Below, piece after piece: positions 34,131 to 55,927 of a stretch of 64,000 nucleotides of DNA. The notes under the pieces were generated by a model. It was not told the DNA's origin. It did no database searches and saw only the letters and a program-made list of their open reading frames with translations. Positions within the stretch are counted from its first letter, which is position 1. Every line of letters starts with the position of its first letter. This stretch comes from Microbotryum silenes-acaulis (taxonomy: Eukaryota > Basidiomycota > Microbotryomycetes > Microbotryales > Microbotryaceae): positions 1,178,001 to 1,242,000 of the forward strand of contig QPFY01000006.1 of the NCBI GenBank assembly GCA_003665825.1. Direction: 5' to 3'. The position numbers were made by a program, and so were the translations under genes.

Positions 34131-34255
34131 CCTGGGCCTAATCTGCTACCTGGGGTAGCAAGGTTGCAACCCGCCGAAATTGTGGCTTGGAAGGCGCGTG
34201 GGAAGGCGCTGCGCGCGCGCCTGTTGAGGCGTACTTTTTATGTCTGCCCGAGGTG
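34131..34255 (-). repeat. Right TIR of KDZ transposon
   Basis: Reverse complement of the left TIR, ending GCAGACATAAA...CGAGGTG. It lies 399 bp upstream of the DAHP synthase start codon, so the element may sit in or near that gene's promoter. Confidence 0.85.
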
Positions 34256-34653
34256 GTCAACTGCTACCAATTGGCTACCAAAGGCTACCGCAGGTTCCGA
34301 GAGGCGACATACGCCGGCTAACGCGTTTCCCCTGGGCTACAGAATTATTCTTTCTGGGGGGCAGGAACTTGCGAGATCACGCTGAACGTGTCGCATACCG
34401 CGACGATGCTCAGCACAACGCTCGTAGTCGTGCATACCTCGAGAAATTTCGTCCGATATTTACCTCCGCGGGGTCTCGGCCGATCCGGATCGTGCGGCTG
34501 GGCCCGCTGCTTTCACGAGCGTGGCCCGTCGACTCAAAAAAACGACTGGCCCACGCCTGCGATCGATCCACAACTTTAGTACCGGTCCAACTCGCATTCT
34601 GCCCGTCTCGCACTCCCACTCCACATCATCTTTGCATACGCCCGTCGCCCACC

Positions 34654-37167
<2,514 letters not shown>

Positions 37168-40100
37168 CTACAGCCTACTGGCCATCTCCGAGAAGACCAT
37201 ATCCCTAATCCGATCCCCTTCTCTTCCCCTCCACAACGCTTCCTTCCCAAACGCCGCTTCCAAAGCCTCAAAGATGTTTCGAACAAAGATGAACTCGATG
37301 TCATTCTGGATCTCGAGGGGTAGGTCGTCCTTCACGTCGCGGCGGTTCTTGAAAGGGAGGATGAGGGTTCGGATACCTGCTCGATGGGCACCGAGGACCT
37401 TTTCGCGGATGCCGCCTACTGGGGTTACTGTGGACGTTCACGTAGCCAAAGCAAGTCAATACAAGGCAGTAGAAATGCAGCTGGGAAGACCTACCATTCC
37501 CACGCAAAGTGATCTCTCCCGTCATCGCAATCCCTTTAATCATCCTAATCTCCCTCATCAGCGACACAATCGCCACTACCATCGCCACGCCCGCCGAAGG
37601 GCCATCCTTCTTGATCGAACCCGAAGGGAGATGTAGATGAATATCCAGATTCTTGAACGCGTCCTCAGTTCGACTAGTGGCAATCCCCAATTGGTGGGCA
37701 TGCGATTTGGTCCATGCTAAAGCCAGCCCAGCAGACTCGGTGATGATATCTCCTAGTTGGCCAGTGAGTTTGAAGTTGCCATGACCAGGCATCGAGGTCG
37801 TCTCGATGTGCAAAACGCCACCATTGCCTGAGCCTCGGTATGCCAATCCTGTCGAAACGCCAATCATGTTCTCGCGATCCATCTCTTCGGCGTCATGGCG
37901 ACTATGTCCGAGGATATCACCGATGTCCTCCTTGGTCAAGTCGACGCGGTAGCCATACTTGGTGACATCGGCTCCTAGGCGACCACGAGGATCCTTGGCC
38001 GCCTCGGCCTCATCGCGAGCCTTGGTGTATTCTACGGCCTTGGCACGGCAGACAGCTCCAATTTCGCGTTCGAGCGTCCGTACACCAGCTTCGTGCGTGT
38101 ATGAAGTGATAACGTGGAGAAGGACGTCGTCAGGGATCGAAAGGAGGTCGGCTGGCAGGGAGTTGGCTTTAACCTGTTTGGGGATCAAGTACTTCTTTGC
38201 GATCGCCAGCTTCTCCGAGTGCTGGATGAAGAAGGGACGCTCGATTAGGGCTGCAACCAACCCTGGACATACTTTATGCGATACACTCACCATGTAACCG
38301 GACAGTTCGATCGTTTCCATTCGATCAAATAACGGTTCCGAGATCGTGTCGAGGCTATTGGCCGTGGCGATGAACAAGACGCTCGACAAGTCCAAGCTGT
38401 AGACTCGTCAAAGAAGGTCAGTCATACTGATTCTGAAGCGAGATGAGCATGTGGATTGCTTTTACGGGATTCCCAAGTAATGATCCTCGAACGAATAGTT
38501 CTGCTCCGGGTCCAACACCTCCAACAGCGCCGCTCCAGGATCACCATGAGTGTTCGAAGACCCAAGCTTATCAATCTCGTCCAACAGAATGACAGGGTTA
38601 TTCGTCCCGCACTTGCGCAACGCCTGAGCGATCGCACCCGGTAACGCAGCGACGTAAGTACGACGATGTCCACGGATCTCGGCTTCGTCCCGGACACCAC
38701 CCAGCGAAATGCGTTGGAACTTGCGACCCATCGCCGAAGCGAGCGATTTGGCGATCGAGGTCTTGCCCGTTCCGGGAGGGCCGCAGAGGAGAAGGATCGG
38801 GCCCTTGTCGCGTGGCTTAGCGACGACGTTCTGCCTCGAAGGAGCAGAGACGGACGGGGCGGCTGTAGGTGGAGGTGCACTGTCGTTGGTCGAGGCGACG
38901 ACCTGACCCACCGTCGAGTCCACGGCGTCCTCATTGAAACCTCTCGCGGGCGTGCCATCGGTCAACTGCGCCTGTTCTAGCGAAGCGACGGCAGCCGCAT
39001 TGTCGACCTCCCACTGCTCCTGCTTGAGTCTCAGTACGGCGAGCCATTCCAACAACCGCTTCTTGACCTTCTCCAGTCCATAATGATCATCATCAAGCTT
39101 CTTCCTAGCCTGTTCGATAAAGTCCCTGGACAGCGGCAAAGGCGTCGACTCGTTCCATGGCAAAGCCAATAGCCACTCGACGTAGTTGCGAATGACGCCA
39201 TGCTCGGCACCTTGAGGGGGCGATTTCTTCAACCGCTTGAACTCGCGCATAACGACCTTGCGCGATTCCTCAGTCCAAGCTTTGGCCTTGATCTTCTTCT
39301 CCAATTCGGCCGTCTCGTTCTCCTCGTTCTCCTCGTCGTCGTCATCGTCGTCGATCGGACTCTTCTTCTTGTCTCCTGGACCACCCCGGAGTCGACTCAA
39401 AGGTGAAGACGATGCTCGACCATTCTTGACGTCATTCGCGGCCAACTCTTCCAGTTCTTGTCGAATGGCGATGAGTTGCTGCATCAAGAGGTACTCCCTC
39501 TGTCGTCGGCTCGTGTTCTGGTCGACCTTGTCGCCGATCCTCTTTTTGAGGTTGAGCGATTCATCGACGCGGCCGAGAATTTCGATCGCCTGCGCAACTC
39601 GATTTTCACCTCCCAAGGTGGACAGAATGGCGAGTCGATCGCTGAAGAGCAATCCGGTGGTGGAATTTGTGGGGATCGAGCCAATGAGAGCGTCGACAAG
39701 AGTGGGCGCGGACTCGGGTGTCAGGGATCCGATGAGCGACTTGAGTCGACGATTGAGAAGCAGTGACAGAGGCGCGATAGCCGAGAGTGAAGTCAAGACC
39801 TGATTCGCGATAGCCTGCAACGCTTTGAGAAGAGGCGAGGAGGAAGAAAGGGGGGTCGACTTGAGGACCGTGACCGTCGTTTCGTGGAACGGCAACGTCG
39901 AGGGTCCAAAGTCGTCCATGTGCAGAACGATGCGGGCCAATCCTTCGAGAACGACGATGAAACCGCCCGAAGACAGTCGTTCGAGTCGCACAATACGAGC
40001 CGCCACACCATCTGTAAAAAATGGCAAAGGATCGCATCAGCAAGATCCATAGTGTATGTGATTCTAGGCCGACACCGGCTTGAAAGACTTGCATTCAAAG

Positions 40101-40815
40101 AGGTCGGCGATGGGTGGCTTGCCCTGTGCAGCACTACTCTTGTGCAAGACAACCGCCCTGGATTTGGCCGAATTGGACTTGTTTTGGTTATCCGACTCGT
40201 CATCGGACTGAGGAGGTGTTCGGTAAGGGTCCCGCCGATTGGACGTCGGGTTCGGAGTTGGCCTAGCCGGTGGTCCGGTTGTTGGCGAGGACGTGTCCTT
40301 CAGGGGTACGACACCGATGATGAGGGGCTTGTTGCCCGAGTTCTGTTCGGCTTCCTGTTGAAGAAGGAGGATATGAATGAATCAGAAACAGTTGAGCTAT
40401 TTGGAGACTGGACTTTACGCGTCGATGGTCGAAGAAGCGTCTGTCCGGCGTTCGGTGCGTGACGAGGCCGAGCGGGGCCAAGATCACGAGCCAACGCTGC
40501 TGCCGTGGACGGACGGGGGATGACGACAAACGGACAGGAGCAGTCAACTCACCCTGAGCACACTTTGCAGCAACGCAACTGAATGCTTCGAGACGACTTG
40601 GATCGAAAGGACGAGTGAAGGGTACAAAACCTGCTTCTCCGGCAACCTGTATGATCGTACGAGGCAACGTTAAGCAGCGACGAGCGGTCGATGCTGCCGG
40701 CTGACGCGTCGTCCCCCACACGACCTGGTGCGTGGTGAGGCCGACGGTCGCCGGTGGGGGTGACTCACGGCAAGATGGGGAGATGTGTAGGGATGTTGTA
40801 GGATCGTGACGCCAT
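37168..40815 (-). CDS. Peroxisomal Lon protease homologue 2 (ATP-dependent)
   Basis: Multi-exon. Exon 1 (40815-40769) reads MASRSYNIPTHLPILP and splices to LPEKQVLYPSLVLSIQVVSK, the Lon N-terminal domain. An exon with a charged linker ends DLFE and joins Y-GVAARIVRLERL through a GC-AG intron (40092-40012). The main exon carries Walker A GPPGTGKTS, the sensor region and VILLDEIDKLG. A 69-nt intron joins ELSGYM to HSEKLAIAKKYLIPKQ. The protease domain has KKDGPSAG with the catalytic Ser; the last intron joins TLRGN to VTPVGGIREKVLGAHRAG, which holds the catalytic Lys region. The protein ends MASRL, an SRL-type peroxisomal targeting signal. Role: degradation and quality control of peroxisomal matrix proteins. 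It is divergently transcribed from DIM1. Confidence 0.92.
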
Positions 40816-42407
40816 GATGGTGGATGCGGGTGGGCGCGAGCTCCGTCTCGAGTAGGGACGAGGTCAAGGTAGACCCCGGTGGAATCGGCTCGCCCGATAG
40901 CCGTTGGCTGGGTTAGCACCAGAGTACCAGAGCCTGCACCAGCTGAGTAGCAGTACTGCACCAGCCGGGCTTCGCTCCTCCCCATTTCGCCGAGAGGCCC
41001 GAGATTGCCGAGACGGCCGAGTCTTTTCAACTTGGAAGGCTACAAAAGCACCGGTGACCAGAATCAAAAGACACACGGTCATATGTGCGACATCACTGGG
41101 ACCATAATAACTGCTCTACTACGCACCACTGCAAGACTATGAATTATGCACGCTCCCCGATGAAACTTCATTTTATACGCGCAGTTCGCCCCCGGCCTGC
41201 CAATCCGCCGACGGAGCTCATCCGAATGTAATCACGGCAGAAAATAATTCTACAGTGTGTAGCAAACAGTCAAAATAATAATGTTCGTATTTGAAGCGAA
41301 GCAGCAATTCCTCGGCTTGGGGAAGCCACGATATATCGCTGCCACTTCCTGGCAGGAGAGGTTACGCAAGGCTAGCAGAAATTATGGCTTGAATCTGAAG
41401 CTTTCACATATTATCCCATATGATAATCTTGTCTGTTATATTCCTGAATGGGCGGGTTCGTCTCCCGTCAATTGAGCTGCAGCGCCGTCAGCCTAGAGAG
41501 AGCACTGCACGGCCGAATGGTGTCGAGTGATCCGATCGGCTTGACCCCTGAGGCTGGCGCGAAACTTTGCCCGATCCCGTGAAGTTGCGCAAGTTCCCTT
41601 GGACCGCGGCCCAAAGGCGCGGTTCCATTCGAGTCATTCACCGACTTTTCACCTTAGGACATGTAATGAGCCGTTCATGAAGGTATTGTATGAGACACGA
41701 AGCTCCCCCCAACCCGAATACCCTTGTAGCTTCCCCCCCCCCCCCCACCGTGATGTTCTTGCACGCCGATTCAGAAGTGTATAATCTATATTATGTCATT
41801 CGATATGGGTTGTCCCGTCCTTCATCTGATTATCGTTCCTATTATGGTACTTGGGATTGAGCCTAGCGGCGTGTCATTCACTCCTTAGTCCCTCAATCTC
41901 CCTACTTTACTAGTCTCTAATCTCTCTCCTTATTAGCTTTACGCTTTACTTTCTAGCCTTCCGCGAGTCTGTCACTTAGTCTCTGGCCACTCTGTTCTCG
42001 TCCCTGTTCATTGGACTGAGTCGTGGTCATCATCAGATTCCACTTGAGAACATTTCTGCGACATATTAGTGTTCTAGTGCTCCCCCACCGCTTACCGACA
42101 AGGAAGGAAAAGTGAAGGGGCATACCTTCTTTGCGCGATGGCGGCCCGGTGCCGAGCTGGCTCGGTACATTCTTTGACCTGGTGGCCGCCACCGTCGCCG
42201 AATCGAAAGCCAGCGCGGCGAACAGGTTCGAGCTAAGCTCAACTAAGCCCTCCCTCTGGGGTTCGAGCGCTTCGCAAGTTTGCGGAGCGTAGGTTCCTCC
42301 ACCACCACCTCCTCAGCCATATCCAACACCTCCCATTTAGCCCAACAGGGTTTGGATACTCACATCAGCTTCTTATCGTATCTTCTATTCCGCTACGGCC
42401 CTGCATC
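40816..42407. other. Divergent promoter region of LON2 and DIM1
   Basis: About 1.6 kb with no supported gene. It contains a run of about 16 C at 41,731-41,746 and AT-rich stretches near 41,270-41,450 and 41,780-41,960. It should hold both promoters. Confidence 0.5.
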
Positions 42408-43881
<1,474 letters not shown>

Positions 43882-44051
43882 GAAAGGCGCTGGCCCTCAC
43901 TTGCTCTCTGCTCTCGTCGTTCTTCTTTCTCAGTTCGTCGGAAACCGGCTGTTGTACTGCATTACTTCCTTTTGGTTTTACTACGTTTGCGAAACTTCAA
44001 TAACGAAAACTGTCTTCACTGTGTGTGACCTCTTGACGTGTGGGTGACCCC

Positions 44052-45432
44052 TCAATTCAAGTCAAACTCTAAGACGAGGTTATCGATCAACCTTGTCCTA
44101 CCCAACATGACCGCTCCACTTAGGATCGCTCCATGGCCGCGAGGAACAGCATGGTCATAACCGAGGTGCGTCAATTCGAGAGGATCGTTGAGCTCGACGT
44201 AGATGGGCGAGATGGTCACTCCCGCACCATCGGCCGAGGTAGAAGCTCGTTCCTGGACCTGGGCGAAATGTTTCTTTGCTTCGTTCAAAACGGATCCGAC
44301 GAGGACCCTACCATCGGGGTTCTCGTTTCGTTGTCGAGTCCATTCATGTTCGCAAGCTTTCAAGGCGTCGATGAGGACCGTAGCCCAGGGTCGTTCGGCG
44401 ACGGAGAGGTAGGCATTCCGACTGCTCAACGCGAGATGGGTCGTAGCGTCGCGGTGGGTCGGGAAGATGACGAGGTCGGAAGGGAGGGGATGGGGCACGT
44501 GAAGGTCCAATAGCATACGTCGGAGGAGGAGGCATTGCTGGATGTCCTTTTGGCCGAAGAACGCTCGAGTTGGCTGTCGGGAGGTTGGGAGGTGGGGGAC
44601 AAAGGTGGGGTTCAGGATTCTCAGGTTTCATGTCTTCGAGGATAGTATATGAGGGTGGGGTGTTCTTCGACTCACCTGGACCAAGTTGAACAGTTTGAGT
44701 ACAACCGTTGCTACACCCCTGAAGAAGCCTGGTCTGGACACGCCTTCCATGACCTCTTGTAGCCCCTTAACCTCGATAAACGTACCTCGCTGTTCCGAGA
44801 CTTGAGTTGTGATACCCGAGGGATAGAGCGCCGACACGGGGGGGAGGAACAGGGCCGTAACTTTTCTTGGTGTAGTCCCACTCGAAGGGTGGTACTGGGC
44901 TGCTTTGAGACGTTCGAGATCGGCTTCCAAGGTGCGCGGGTAGGTCGCGAGGTCCTCGGTCGGCGCGAATTGTGCGGGGTTGACAAAGATGGACACGATC
45001 GTCGAATCGGTACGGGAGAGGGATTCGTTGACTGATTATGTGCAAAATATCGAGCAGATGAAAAGGTTCCCAGTGCCGTGACATGATTGCAGGTTGAAGA
45101 AAGCGCCGCCGTGTCAGCTCTTTCTCGGCCCTCGTCTCGAGCCGCCAAGAACTCCCAAGTCCCAAGTGGGGGGGACGGGGTCACGGCTCGGCTTGAGCCA
45201 ACGAGTCGGTCCGAGCTCGCTCCCATCCCCACGACCCTGGCCGACAAGATTCTTCCAAGTCAGAAGAGAACGGACCCAGACTGATATGCCCATCATGGAG
45301 TGCTCCCATGGTCGGAACAAAACCGACGGTGTTGCCCTCCTGCAGCTGTTGAGCGCGCCATTGCCTCAGCTCTGCGACCGAAGTCAGGATCGGAAACGGG
45401 GCCGAGGGGAGTTGCTGTGGTTCGGAAGACAT
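44052..45432 (-). CDS. Pantoate-beta-alanine ligase (pantothenate synthetase)
   Basis: Makes pantothenate (vitamin B5, the coenzyme A precursor) from pantoate, beta-alanine and ATP; cytosolic. Three exons: the first reads MSSEPQQLPSAPFPILTSV and contains GFVPTMGALHDGHISL (the HIGH-like nucleotide motif). The second contains STIVSIFVNPAQFAPTEDL and ends NLVQ. The third begins PTRAFFGQKDIQQCLLLRRM (FGxKDxQQ) and contains HLALSSRNAYLS. The stop is at 44052. The start at 45432 gives the normal N-terminus; an in-frame Met at 45573 would add 47 residues. The second exon carries an extra about 15-residue hydrophilic segment (YHPSSGTTPRKV), as seen in fungal Pan6. It is convergent with DIM1, with only 170 bp between the stops. 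Confidence 0.93.
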
Positions 45433-45925
45433 GATCGTGATGCCGAGTAATAGGAAAACTTTGAAAGGGAAAGAGAGAGCCGAGGTAGGTATGCGTCGCT
45501 TGTCTGTGCACCCCGGGATAGAGCTCAAGAGGCGATCGCGTGTTGTCCGACATGATCGCTTGCGATTTGGCAAAAAGAACGCAGAAGAAAGCTAATCAGA
45601 GCTAATAGCCAGAGCTAACCAGAGCTAACCCGCCGCTACCCGCCGCCTGCGAAACGAAAGCGAGAACGGCATTACGGCCTCATTCGTTTCTGCTCCCAGC
45701 CACACCCTTACGTTGACCCACACCCCAAGGCAGCAGGGATCAACATCATCACTCAAAACAGATCCAATCGAGGTCGTCCAGCTCGACACTTTCGCACATC
45801 CTTCTATTCAGCACCGGCACCGGCTCGCGACTCGATTCGAGCTCAGGTCAGCTCTCTACACTCTTTGACCCGCAACCTCGGTTTTCAAGACAGCCACTCA
45901 CCTCTGCATCCATAAACTCGTAGCA
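45433..45925. other. Divergent promoter region with short tandem repeat
   Basis: Between PAN6 (-) and the small gene at 45926 (+). At about 45,590-45,632 the word AGAGCTAA is repeated imperfectly four times, and CCGCCGCTACCCGCCGCC follows. It is probably a shared promoter. Confidence 0.5.
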
Positions 45926-46282
45926 ATGCGTCCGACCGTACTTCTCTGCGTCCGACCGATCCCGCTGTCGTCGATCCCTCCGCTCCTTCTCCGTCTCCCT
46001 CCTCAATCCTCCCCGACCTCCCACCAAGCCGAACGAAGACGACTCAAGCAAGCGTCACCGACCATGGAAGCCCTGGCCAAGAAGTTGGCGCGACCAGCAG
46101 CGCCGCTGGACAACTTGAGGCTGCACGCCTATGTACCCAAGAGGAAGGAATGGGAGGGAGTCGCTTCGAAACATCGCGTATTGGTCAGTTGGGCCAAGGT
46201 CGTGCACGTGGGACTTGTAGACTCAACTGATCTTAGACTTCTTCCTACAAACCAGCTGCAACGATTGAGGAGGGAAGCCTGA
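45926..46282 (+). CDS. Small basic protein, possibly mitochondrial (function unknown)
   Basis: Two exons (45926-46183 and 46256-46282) with GT-AG sites give 94 residues. The N-terminus (MRPTVLLCVRPIPLSSIPPL) is rich in Arg, Ser and Leu and free of acidic residues, like a mitochondrial presequence. A second Met at 46064 in a strong ACCATGG context begins MEALAKKLARPAAPLDNLRL, the more conserved-looking part. The 72-nt intron is a multiple of three without a stop, so retention would give 118 residues. It ends QRLRREA. It could be a small mitochondrial ribosomal or assembly protein, but I recognise no family. Confidence 0.4.
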   Translation: MRPTVLLCVRPIPLSSIPPLLLRLPPQSSPTSHQAERRRLKQASPTMEALAKKLARPAAPLDNLRLHAYVPKRKEWEGVASKHRVLVSWAKVVHVGLVDSTDLRLLPTNQLQRLRREA

Positions 46283-52707
<6,425 letters not shown>

Positions 52708-52712
52708 GTTAT
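52708..52712. repeat. Target-site duplication (right) of copia copy 2
   Basis: GTTAT, matching 47681-47685. Confidence 0.85.
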
Positions 52713-54497
52713 CTCGAGCAACCGGAAGCAACGTCGTGGCGCTCGGCGCGACACATGAGTGCAAGTGCCATCATTGCTGCTGAGCTGGTCACGTTGATTT
52801 CGGTGACGTGTAAGCTATGGACACTGACCCAGCAGGCGTGAGGAGTGGTCGATGAGAATCTCCGGTGACGGCTGCCCTCAACGTGTCTGTGCTGCACACC
52901 TCGCCCGGTTTGGCTTCCGCGTTCGAACGGCTGGCGAGTGCGATCAGCCCGAACGAAAAGCCTGCGGACAAAGCGTACGCTTCTCAGCATGCCGCAGCGT
53001 CCTGCGTGTCGTCACGTGGATTTCACAGTTCCTGAACTATCACGTACGCTTGCATACGTTTCCACGACCCAAGATGCAACAGGCCCCGGCCAAGCAGCAA
53101 AGTGGCCTGCGTCCGAATACCCGAGGCGTTTAGTGACGACGAGCTGGGTGGATGGGTGAGGTGGATGCAGAGCTGCTAAGTGGACCAAGAGAATGCTCGT
53201 GACATTCTGTTCCACTTTATGTCGTGGCCGGTTCCAGCAAGAGACCGATCGAGGTCGAGTCGTGCATCATCCGGAGGGTTTCAAACACTTAGTCGAACGC
53301 GATCTTTGTCAGAACCCAATCACATCTGATTGCCTCCTAAACATCTTCCTTCTCATACCATCTGCCTTTTAGCCTATCTGTCTTAGTTTGCCTGATCCCA
53401 CGCCTGGTTGAGCCTCGATAGATCGGATGGAGCCGCGCGCCTCACTGGCGCTCGTCTCTCTTCCTGCTCCATCCATCTATTGTCCTCAATCTTGCAATCG
53501 TACTCAACCCCTTGAGTCGGGATCCAGGTCAGTCTCTCTGCAATTGCGATCCATCCATTGTCCTCAATCTTGCGATCGTACTCAACTCCTTGAGTCGGGA
53601 TCCAGACCTCCGCAGGTCTAAAAATCTTCAGGTGCGCCGAAAGACTGCCTGCTTCGAATCGAGTCCAGCAGACTGAGCAGCGGGCTTTTTGAAGCCGAGG
53701 TGCGAGGCGTCGAAGCCAAAAGTGTTCATAGGACCAACAGAGCTCGCTGTAGAAGCAGCTTGGTACTGCAACGTCGCAGCCACACCGGTAAGGAAGTCTG
53801 CTCACTCGAAAAGCTCGCCATGACCTGCGCCACCGCTGTCGCGAGGCTCCTTTTCAAGAAGCGAGACGGGCGAAGGCATCGGCAAGATGCGCGCAGACGT
53901 GTTGATGGACGGAACCGTCACGCGTATTCGGGCGGCCCAAATTGGTGCGGTAGGTGAACATCGCATAGCCAATGGGAAGAGCGAGCGATCGGCGATGCGA
54001 GAGGAAGAGCAGGTTCGAATGTGGCGTCTGACTCGGTGTGAGCTGGTCAAGGGTCCGGTCAGTCCGGTCTCCGCCAATGGTGACGGATTCCCAAAAATTG
54101 CAGCATACGCATGACAGACGCCGATCCTCGTTGAGCCTGACCGCTTTCGAGGCCGGCAGCCACTTGTAATAGGTCCCGAGCCGATCATCGAAGGGGCCCA
54201 AGCTCAAAAGCTGGCGAAGCCCATCATCATCAACGCGCGCGGCTCACGTGCCTCCCTTTTGATCCACGTCTCTCGGTCTGTGTACGTGACGTCTCGGCCG
54301 AATCGACGAGGCGTGCATTCCACAGCATCAAATTGAGCTCACCCTACCTCCCAAATTGGCACTGCTTGGATCATGTCGGCACACTACTCGGCAACTCAGC
54401 GACTCAACTCGGCCACGTACGTACTTGACCCCCTGTCCCTCTGTCACCGCCTCAGTCTTCGCTCTCCACCGGACATATCCGCTCACCACCGAAACTG
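52713..54497. other. Unassigned region right of the copia insertion
   Basis: No gene with a recognised domain. It contains the minus-strand frame at 53383-53805 (separate entry) and a plus-strand frame at 53887-54114 (MRADVLMDGTVTRIRAAQIG...) that looks partly protein-like. The right part should include the SPC3 promoter. Confidence 0.35.
53383..53805 (-). CDS. Hypothetical protein with a 26-codon in-frame duplication
   Basis: 140-residue frame, family not recognised. It has CSVCWTRF...SAHLKIF, which could be half of a zinc finger. Two tandem copies of a 26-residue unit follow (WIPTQGVEYDRKIEDNGW / WIPTQGVEYDCKIEDNRW). The duplication is 78 bp in the DNA (centred on 53,481 and 53,559), so it keeps the frame, and several differences between the copies are synonymous or conservative. 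No start context or neighbouring exon supports it, so it may be a chance frame over a tandem repeat. Confidence 0.25.
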   Translation of the reverse strand: MSRLPYRCGCDVAVPSCFYSELCWSYEHFWLRRLAPRLQKARCSVCWTRFEAGSLSAHLKIFRPAEVWIPTQGVEYDRKIEDNGWIAIAERLTWIPTQGVEYDCKIEDNRWMEQEERRAPVRRAAPSDLSRLNQAWDQAN

Positions 54498-55284
54498 ATG
54501 TATTACTTCAAGCTGAGCAGAGCCCTCGCATCGACTGTACTCGTCGTGCTCCTCTCGCTCGTATCCTTATCCTGTTTGCTCCTCCCGGTGACGGTCACGA
54601 ACGCCTCGTTGCGCCCGAGCCACATCAACGTCGTCCTGGGCCGGAGCGGCTATGAGAGATACCCGAGAGCGAGGGAGTTTGCCTTCGTCAAGTATGATCT
54701 TGTAGCAGGTGAGCACAGCCTCTCTTCTGCATTCTCATCAGGGCTATGCACTGACCTTGCCCCCTACCCTTCCCCCCACACCTCTGATCCATCTCCACGT
54801 CACGTATCAGACTTGTCGCCTTTGTTCAACTGGAACACCAAACAAGTGTTCGTCTACCTCGTAGCCGAGTACGATACCTACAATTACGCAAGTCAAAAGC
54901 AGAACACGGTCGAAGTACAATCAATCCCGTACTGACTCTCCGGGACCCGTCTCATCAGCCGAACAACGCGGTCGTCCTGTGGGATCGCATCGTGCGCAGC
55001 AAGAAGTACGCGACCATCAATCTCAGTAACGGCAAGCAGAAATACGAGTTTAAGGAAATCACCGACACGTTCAGGTAATTTACACATCGAGAAATTCCCT
55101 CATTCGATTGGAATCGTGGGATCCTCGCTGATGTCCGACCCTCGTTCTTCTCAGGAACGTCTCGGCCACATTCTCGCTCAGGTATCAGATCCAACCCCAT
55201 GTCGGAAAACTGATCGATGGCGAGGTGATCAGGACGGAAAAGGCCTTTGATTTCCCGCCTGTGCAAAGACAGGTCACAGGGTGA
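54498..55284 (+). CDS. Signal peptidase complex subunit 3 (Spc3/SPC22-23)
   Basis: Four exons with consistent phase. The first holds an N-terminal membrane anchor (LASTVLVVLLSLVSLSCLLL) and REFAFVKYDLVA. The second begins DLSPLFNWNTKQVFVYLVAE, the family hallmark, and ends NTVE. The third begins PNNAVVLWDRIVRSKKYATI and ends ITDTF. The fourth reads RNVSATFSLRYQIQPHVGKL and ends RQVTG. Spc3 is the lumenal subunit of the ER signal peptidase complex that, with the Sec11 catalytic subunit, removes signal peptides from secretory proteins; it is essential in yeast. Introns start near 54,710, 54,920 and 55,075. Confidence 0.92.
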
Positions 55285-55927
55285 CAGCTTTCGAAGCACA
55301 ACCAGTTTGGCCCACCCTTTTGCAACCCCTTGACTCTCCACATCCTTTCATGGCTATGGCGGTCGAACCGACACCTCGATGCAAAGGTGTATATAACAGA
55401 ACGTAAGAAGAGAGCGAGAGCGAGAGCGAGAGCGATTGGAAGAAAAGGGGTAGTGAGGAAAGGCTGCGATTAATGTTAACGTATAGAAGGAAGGGGCGAA
55501 GGAAAGACGAGCAGGCGACGCCGGCCACCGTACTGCCTACTTGAAAAATATTACGAGCGTCGTAAGCGGGCTGCCACAAAGAAAGAGCCGGCTAAAGAGT
55601 CAGCCAAAGCAAGGTCGAGCCGAAACCCAAAAAGGTTCAAGATCAACTCACCCCCCCCCCCCCCCTCCTTCGCCTCCCGAAGAAAACGAGAACGATTTTG
55701 TTACATTTTGTGACAACCCTTGAGAACAATGAATCAGGAAATCCACACGAACGGGAAAGCAAGCGAATAATGAAAAAATAGCACGCTTTGCACATCGAAA
55801 ATTGACATTCGCCTTGGGGAAAAGGACGACAACGACGACGATCATAATTATGGGAAAGAGAACGACCAACGACCATGATCGAATTGATGTCTCCAAGTCG
55901 AGTGGGACAGCGAGACCATAACTCCCA
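55285..55927. other. Convergent intergenic region with microsatellites
   Basis: Between SPC3 (+) and the membrane protein (-). It contains a GAGAGC repeat (about 55,411-55,435) and a run of about 14-15 C (about 55,651-55,665). No coding signal. Confidence 0.6.

Larger units (their letters stand above)
28873..34255. mobile_element. KDZ-type DNA transposon with about 124-bp TIRs (copy 1, decayed)
   Basis: The stretch is bounded by inverted repeats: 28873-28998 begins CACCTCGGGCAGACATAAAA and runs to AGGCCCAGGT, and its near-exact reverse complement is at 34131-34255 (about 3-4 mismatches). Inside, on the plus strand, are remains of a KDZ transposase clearly related to the better copy at 57908-61921. 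On the minus strand near 33695-32570 is a second decayed reading frame. KDZ elements are established transposons of basidiomycetes. The transposase has lost its last catalytic motif, so the copy is dead. I see no target-site duplication at the two ends (GTCGCGG on the left, GTCAACT on the right). Confidence 0.8.

Noticed and set aside
42220..42275. tRNA-like B box (GGTTCGAG)
   Set aside because: There is no A box at the right distance and no cloverleaf can be formed.
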